Below, piece after piece: positions 5,604-8,957 of a DNA stretch of 8,957 bases. The notes under the pieces are model-generated. The model saw nothing but the letters and a program-made list of their open reading frames with translations. It did not search any database and was not told the DNA's origin. This DNA comes from an uncultured Oscillospiraceae bacterium. Its GTDB lineage: Bacteria; Bacillota; Clostridia; Oscillospirales; Oscillospiraceae. The translations under genes and the position numbers were made by a program. The stretch's first letter is position 1. Each line of letters begins with the position of its first letter. The stretch lies in contig CAKTPC010000081.1 of assembly GCA_934590505.1 (NCBI GenBank), positions 1 through 8,957 of the forward strand. The letters run 5' to 3'.

Positions 5604-6808
5604 TCCTCGGCCAGGAGGAAATCGCGGATGTTTCGGTGTTTGATACCGTTTCGGCTCATGTCGAACTCATCGAGGGAAACAACATACTTCGGGAAGTTGT
5701 CGCGGATATTATCATACGCGCCAAACTCACGGTTGACCGTTTCCTCCGAAGCCAGTAGATAAGTGACCTGAACATACACCTTTTCGCCGCGCTTGTCGCA
5801 CACAAAATCAATTTCCTTATCTCCCGTTCTGCCGACAGTTACTTCATAGCCCCGGCGGAGTAATTCGAGATACACGATATTCTCCAAAATGAGATTAATG
5901 TCCCGCATATTGCCGCCGAAAACAGCCTCGCGGATGCCGTGATCGGCAATATAATACTTCTCATTGGAGGCAAGTATCTGCTTTCCCTGCAAATCTTCCC
6001 GCTTCACCTGATAGAACAGGTAAGCCTCGCAGCAGTATTTGATATAGTTCAGGATCGTCTCCGGGACAACAGTGCGCTGCTCGTTTTTCAAGAACTTTGC
6101 AAGAGAGGTCGCGGAGAAGGTCGTACCCACATTGGCGATCACATAAGCAATGATCCGTTCAAGCAAGTCAACATCCCTGATTTTATTCCGCTTTACGATG
6201 TCCTTGAGCTGGACAGAGTTAAACAGGTCGTGAAGATATTGCTTAGACGGAGCATCTGCGTAGCGGAGGTTTGCAAGGTAGGGCATACCTCCGGCAAGCA
6301 GGTACTTTTGAAAACACTGCTGAATGGACGCATCGGGCGCAATCGAACGATACAGCTCCATGAACTCTCCAAATGAGAACGGGTAAATCACAAACTCCAC
6401 ATACCGTCCGCCCAAGTATGTCGCGAGCTCACCGGATAGCAGCTTTGCATTCGAGCCGGTGATGTAGATGTCGCAATCCAGCGAAACTCGAAAAGAGTTG
6501 ATGCACTTCTCCCAGTCCTTGACCTCCTGTATCTCATCAAAGAACAGATAGACCTTGCCTTCTATTTCTGCGGCTCTTTTGGTAATCTCATTGTGCAGAG
6601 CCTGCGCGGTTTGCAGATGGGAGTAGCTCATATCTTCAAAGTTGATGGAGATGAACTGCGCCGGGCTGACGCCGGACTCCGTGAGTTCCTGCTTGATCAG
6701 TTCCAGCATGACCGACTTCCCGCAGCGGCGGATACCGGTCATGACCTTGATAAGATCCGTTCCGATAAACGGACGGATGCGGCTCATATACAGTTCGCGT
6801 TTGATCAT
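5594..6808 (-). CDS. AAA-type ATP-binding protein with DUF4143 region
   Basis: The 404-residue product starts at an ATG at 6808-6806, preceded on the minus strand by AAGGGGG (6823-6817) with an 8-nt gap. Residues 25-32 (G-I-R-R-C-G-K-S) are the P-loop form typical of the AAA_14 group. Walker B is V-Y-L-F-F-D-E (86-92), a T-G-S-N sensor-like element is at 117-120, and L-G-G-R-Y-V-E-F (132-139) with Y-P-F-S-F-G-E-F-M (142-150) is the family signature. The second half matches the DUF4143 region, with a winged-helix-like part near 205-265. A C-terminal segment E-I-D-F-V (332-336) followed by V-Y-V-Q-V (344-348) resembles a restriction-endonuclease-like core, though the usual catalytic Lys after Q-V is replaced by Thr. 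Length is normal for the family and the frame is intact. Such genes are common, mobile and functionally uncharacterised. It stands alone with its own promoter. Confidence 0.9.
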   Translation of the reverse strand: MIKRELYMSRIRPFIGTDLIKVMTGIRRCGKSVMLELIKQELTESGVSPAQFISINFEDMSYSHLQTAQALHNEITKRAAEIEGKVYLFFDEIQEVKDWEKCINSFRVSLDCDIYITGSNAKLLSGELATYLGGRYVEFVIYPFSFGEFMELYRSIAPDASIQQCFQKYLLAGGMPYLANLRYADAPSKQYLHDLFNSVQLKDIVKRNKIRDVDLLERIIAYVIANVGTTFSATSLAKFLKNEQRTVVPETILNYIKYCCEAYLFYQVKREDLQGKQILASNEKYYIADHGIREAVFGGNMRDINLILENIVYLELLRRGYEVTVGRTGDKEIDFVCDKRGEKVYVQVTYLLASEETVNREFGAYDNIRDNFPKYVVSLDEFDMSRNGIKHRNIRDFLLAEEWN

Positions 6809-6835
6809 GAATCTTGCCCCCTTCCATGGTTACTC

Positions 6836-6866
6836 GTAGTATACTACATTTATAAGTTAAACTCAA
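6836..6866 (-). promoter_or_regulatory. Promoter of the ATPase gene with palindromic -10 region
   Basis: Read on the minus strand, TTGAGT (6866-6861), a 17-bp spacer and TATACT (6843-6838) form a good sigma-A-type promoter, placing the start about 25 nt before the ATG. The -10 box lies inside a perfect 12-bp palindrome, GTAGTATACTAC (6836-6847), which could be an operator. Confidence 0.65.
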
Positions 6867-6892
6867 CGTCCAAATCGCCATTTTATAAGTTA
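6849..6892. repeat. Paired 11-bp direct repeats at the ATPase promoter
   Basis: TTTATAAGTTA occurs at 6849-6859 and again at 6882-6892, exactly 33 bp apart, close to three helical turns, and the two copies flank the -35 box. The second copy is part of TTATAA-G-TTATAA (6883-6895). The spacing would put bound proteins on the same DNA face. The sequence is AT-rich, so chance is possible. Confidence 0.4.
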
Positions 6893-6895
6893 TAA

Positions 6896-7027
6896 CTGAT
6901 AAAATTCAAAATTCGACAAAAGGTTTCAGATAAGCCTGAGGCGCATATTGTGCCAGTGCTGCGTCTCTGGTATAATGAAAGCAAATCAGCTTGGTACGAA
7001 AGCATTGAAGATATCAAGCGCACATAA
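6896..7027 (+). pseudogene. Possible C-terminal remnant of an unidentified gene
   Basis: From the stop at 6893-6895 to TAA at 7025-7027, one plus-strand frame is open for 43 codons and ends with protein-like sequence: P-E-A-H-I-V-P-V-L-R-L-W-Y-N-E-S-K-S-A-W, then Y-E-S-I-E-D-I-K-R-T. There is no ATG and no ribosome binding site, so if real it is the tail of a gene whose front was lost by recombination. I do not recognise the family. The GNAT promoter (6948-6976) lies inside it, which could mean the frame is only chance. Confidence 0.25.
6948..6976 (+). promoter_or_regulatory. Promoter of the GNAT acetyltransferase gene
   Basis: TTGTGC (6948-6953), a 17-bp spacer and a perfect TATAAT (6971-6976) lie about 88 bp before the chosen ATG at 7064. 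It is divergent from the ATPase promoter at 6838-6866. Confidence 0.6.
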
Positions 7028-7063
7028 AAAAATATGCTCTGCTCGGAATTTGTGGAGGGGAAA

Positions 7064-7570
7064 ATGCATCTGACTATAAGAGAATGGAGAATTGATGATA
7101 AATTTGATCTCGCAATAATCTTAAATAATCCAAAGGTTTTGAATAACCTTAGGGATGGATTACCTTATCCGTACACGGAAAATGATGCAGAGGATTTTAT
7201 CCGGGCGATGTTATCGGCGGATAAAAACACTACATTTTCATTTGCGATAACGCTTGATGATAAAGCGATTGGAAGCATCGGAGTATTTCGGCAGGATAAT
7301 ATCCATTGCAAAACCGCTGAAATGGGTTATTACATAGGAGAACCCTACTGGGGAAATGGATATATGACAAATGCAATTAAACAGGTCTGTGAATATGTGT
7401 TTGAGAAAACGGATATTATTCGTATTTATGCTGAGCCATTTGCTCACAATATAGCTTCATGCAGAGCATTGGAAAAGGCAGGATTTCAATACGAAGGAAC
7501 ATTAAAGAGTAATGCTGTGAAATGCGGCAGTATCGTTGATATGAAAATGTATGCACTTGTCAGAGAGTAG
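7064..7570 (+). CDS. GNAT family N-acetyltransferase (RimJ/RimL-like)
   Basis: The 168-residue product is taken from the ATG at 7064 because GGAGG (7054-7058) lies 5 nt upstream; an in-frame ATG at 7034 adds ten residues but has no ribosome binding site. Motifs fit the Acetyltransf_3 group: an opening L-T-I-R-E-W (3-8), G-S-I-G-V (70-74), A-E-M-G-Y-Y-I-G (85-92), the acetyl-CoA pyrophosphate loop W-G-N-G-Y-M (96-101), A-E-P-F (123-126), N129 and S132 before A-L-E-K-A-G-F (135-141), and a final D-M-K-M-Y-A-L (159-165). Members transfer acetyl from acetyl-CoA to amino groups of protein N-termini, antibiotics or small molecules; the substrate here cannot be told. The gene is much more AT-rich than the envelope operon, suggesting separate ancestry. 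An IS begins about 15 bp after its stop and is transcribed in the same direction. Confidence 0.87.
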   Translation: MHLTIREWRIDDKFDLAIILNNPKVLNNLRDGLPYPYTENDAEDFIRAMLSADKNTTFSFAITLDDKAIGSIGVFRQDNIHCKTAEMGYYIGEPYWGNGYMTNAIKQVCEYVFEKTDIIRIYAEPFAHNIASCRALEKAGFQYEGTLKSNAVKCGSIVDMKMYALVRE

Positions 7571-7600
7571 TTTGCCTTCCGGTTGAGACCATCCCATATT

Positions 7601-7629
7601 TTGTGTAAACCTCCAAGGTGGTGTATAAT
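7601..7629 (+). promoter_or_regulatory. Transposase promoter inside the IS left end
   Basis: TTGTGT (7601-7606), a 17-bp spacer and a perfect TATAAT (7624-7629) form a good promoter. The predicted start at about 7635-7637 leaves a leader of only about 20 nt before the ATG at 7656. Confidence 0.65.
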
Positions 7630-7651
7630 AGAAGCACCACAGTGGAGGTTT
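7607..7651 (+). promoter_or_regulatory. Inverted repeat able to mask the transposase ribosome binding site
   Basis: AAACCTCCA (7607-7615) is the exact complement of TGGAGGTTT (7643-7651), which contains the ribosome binding site GGAGG (7644-7648). Inside, GTGGTG (7618-7623) pairs with CACCAC (7635-7640), separated by an AG/AG internal loop. The 11-nt apical loop holds the -10 box. A transcript from the element's own promoter starts near 7635-7637 and lacks the left arm, so its ribosome binding site stays free. A transcript entering from the GNAT gene contains both arms and should be poorly translated. Confidence 0.6.
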
Positions 7652-7655
7652 TATT

Positions 7656-8894
7656 ATGGCAAGAAAGAAACGCACACCGGAAGAAAATGCCCGCAGGGAA
7701 AAGATCAGAGAGCTGTTGCAGATGGCGAACATCGGCAGCATGGACGACATCCAGAGCCTGTTCAAAGAGACGATTGCCGAGTTCATGGAAAACGGCCTTG
7801 ATGCTGAGCTGGACGACGAACTGGGCTACAGCAGGTACGACTATAAAAATAAGGACACGGACAACAGCCGGAACGGGCACAGCAGCAAAACGCTGCACAC
7901 CAGCTTCGGTGATGTGGAGATATCCGTGCCCCGGGATCGTAAGGGGGAATTTGAGCCTCATGTGCTGAAGAAAAACCAGACCAGCATCAGTCAGGACATC
8001 GAGGAGAAGATCCTGTCCATGTACGCCAAGGGCATGACCACGTCGGATATAGAGACCCATATTCAGGAGATCTACGGCGTAGAGGTATCTGACACGACCG
8101 TAAGCCGCGTCACGGACAAGATTCTCCCTATCGCAAAAGAATGGCAGCAGCGGCCGTTGGAGAGCGTCTACGCGGTGGTTTTCATGGATGCCATCCACTA
8201 CCATGTCCGCAGCGAAGGGCAGATCGTGAAGAAGGCAGTCTATATCGCCATCGGTATTGATCTGGACGGCAGGAAAGATGTTCTGGGCATGTGGGTCGGT
8301 AAAAATGAAAGCGCCAAATACTGGGCAACGGTACTCAACAGCCTGAAAAACCGCGGAATTGAGGACATTTTCATCGCCTGCACGGATAATTTGACCGGGT
8401 TTTCCACTGCCATTGAAGCCGTATTTCCTAAAACGGAAATCCAGAACTGTATTATCCATCAGCTCCGAAATTCCAGCAAATATGTATCCTACAAGGACAT
8501 AAAGGCACTCATGGCAGACCTGAAGACCGTCTACGCCGCAGTCGATGAGGCCGCTGCGCTGGATGCTCTGGACACCTTTTCCCAGCGCTGGGACAAAAAG
8601 TACCCGAAGATCGCTCAGTCCTGGCGGGAGAATTGTCCCAACCTGAGCACCTACTTTAAGTACCCTCAGGAGGTGCGCCGACTGATTTACACGACCAATG
8701 CAATCGGGGGCTTTAATCGGCAGCTCCGGAAAGTAACCAAGTCAAAATCGGTATTCCCTACGGATGACAGTCTGCTGAAGATGCTGTATCTGGCCATGAT
8801 GGATATTACGAAGAAGTGGACCGGAAGGCGGCAGGACTGGAGCGTAATTCACGCACAGTTGGCGGTGTTCTTTGCCGACCGCATGCCGGACTGA
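7656..8894 (+). CDS. IS256-family (mutator-type) transposase, third catalytic acid apparently lost
   Basis: The 412-residue product starts at an ATG 7 nt after GGAGG (7644-7648). It cuts and joins IS ends through a DDE RNase-H-fold domain. An N-terminal DNA-binding part with helix-turn-helix character (about 108-155; S-x-x-D-I-E-x-x-I-x-x-I-Y-G-V-x-V-S) precedes the catalytic region. The first Asp is D178 in V-F-M-D-A-I-H-Y, the second is D244 in A-C-T-D-N-L-T-G-F, and the family's C-x-x-H is C265-I-I-H268. The third block, normally T-T-N-A-I-E-x-x-N-R-Q-x-R-K, here reads T-T-N-A-I-G-G-F-N-R-Q-L-R-K (346-359), with Gly351 (GGG, 8706-8708) where the catalytic Glu is expected. Length and frame are otherwise complete. 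The enzyme is therefore probably inactive, although the copy could still be moved by an active relative. Confidence 0.92.
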   Translation: MARKKRTPEENARREKIRELLQMANIGSMDDIQSLFKETIAEFMENGLDAELDDELGYSRYDYKNKDTDNSRNGHSSKTLHTSFGDVEISVPRDRKGEFEPHVLKKNQTSISQDIEEKILSMYAKGMTTSDIETHIQEIYGVEVSDTTVSRVTDKILPIAKEWQQRPLESVYAVVFMDAIHYHVRSEGQIVKKAVYIAIGIDLDGRKDVLGMWVGKNESAKYWATVLNSLKNRGIEDIFIACTDNLTGFSTAIEAVFPKTEIQNCIIHQLRNSSKYVSYKDIKALMADLKTVYAAVDEAAALDALDTFSQRWDKKYPKIAQSWRENCPNLSTYFKYPQEVRRLIYTTNAIGGFNRQLRKVTKSKSVFPTDDSLLKMLYLAMMDITKKWTGRRQDWSVIHAQLAVFFADRMPD

Positions 8895-8909
8895 CCGGCT
8901 GCAACCGGA

Positions 8910-8957
8910 ATGTCAAGAGTCGAGATGAACGGAGGCTGACGCCTCCGCCCTTGACAT
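8910..8957. repeat. Nested inverted repeat downstream of the transposase
   Basis: ATGTCAAG (8910-8917) pairs perfectly with CTTGACAT (8950-8957), which ends exactly at the window edge. Inside, CGGAGGC (8930-8936) pairs with GCCTCCG (8941-8947) around a TGAC loop. The position 16 bp after the transposase stop suits a transcription-ending or end-protecting structure of the IS. Any T-run or further pairing lies outside the window. Confidence 0.5.

Larger units (their letters stand above)
7585..8957 (+). mobile_element. IS256-family insertion sequence, right end beyond the window
   Basis: The element carries a single full-length IS256-type transposase (7656-8894). The left end is placed at GAGACC (7585-7590), where sequence character changes 15 bp after the GNAT stop; this boundary is inferred because the matching right terminal repeat is not visible. 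The last 63 bases of the window are non-coding and still within the element. Members usually end in imperfect terminal repeats and make 8-9 bp target duplications; neither can be checked here. Confidence 0.75.

Noticed and set aside
7560..8459. Long minus-strand open frame of 299 codons opposite the transposase
   Set aside because: It is the antisense shadow of the transposase gene, whose own frame has clear IS256 motifs, and it has no family character.
1..8957. CRISPR array, tRNA, rRNA or phage-defence island
   Set aside because: No regularly spaced repeats, no cloverleaf or rRNA-like sequence and no recognisable nuclease/effector set. The only defence-like hint, the degenerate nuclease-like tail of the ATPase, is common in its family and not evidence of a system.

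Overview
The window looks like chromosomal DNA of a low-to-mid GC Gram-positive bacterium, most likely a gut-type Clostridia/Oscillospirales member. The reasons are strong AGGAGG-type ribosome binding sites, sigma-A-like promoters with 17-bp spacers, a Gram-positive-style set of envelope proteins and an IS256-family transposase. The taxonomic call is inference; no rRNA or tRNA gene is present to fix it.

Layout. (1) Positions 1-105, minus strand: the first 35 codons of a CDP-alcohol phosphatidyltransferase (PgsA type) running off the left edge. (2) Positions 106-4385, plus strand: a divergent promoter at 204-232, a structured leader, then a tight three-gene operon. It encodes a secreted, membrane-anchored class-A-beta-lactamase-fold serine hydrolase (344-1984), a membrane-anchored phosphodiester glycosidase of the NAGPA family (1999-3381), and a polytopic protein resembling a divergent prolipoprotein diacylglyceryl transferase (3378-4385). 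Spacing is 14 bp, then a 4-bp ATGA overlap. All three products should act at or outside the cytoplasmic membrane, so the operon looks like an envelope-modifying cassette. The combination is the best candidate here for an undescribed system. (3) Positions 4386-4929: a gene-free stretch with a weak terminator, a long hairpin and a promoter with an abutting perfect palindrome.

(4) Positions 4930-7570: a mosaic of unrelated single genes: an SRPBCC-domain protein (plus), a convergent AAA-type ATPase with DUF4143 region (minus), and an AT-rich GNAT acetyltransferase (plus). Each has its own promoter, and a bidirectional hairpin separates the two convergent genes. (5) From about 7585 to beyond the right edge: an IS256-family insertion sequence inserted directly behind the GNAT stop codon. 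Its transposase is full length but appears to lack the third catalytic acidic residue (Gly in the TTNAI-E position). Its left end carries an inverted repeat that would hide the transposase ribosome binding site only in transcripts entering from outside.

Family assignments were made by eye from motifs; no database search was run. The region from 4386 onward reads as accessory DNA: mixed strand, mixed base composition, gene remnants and an IS.
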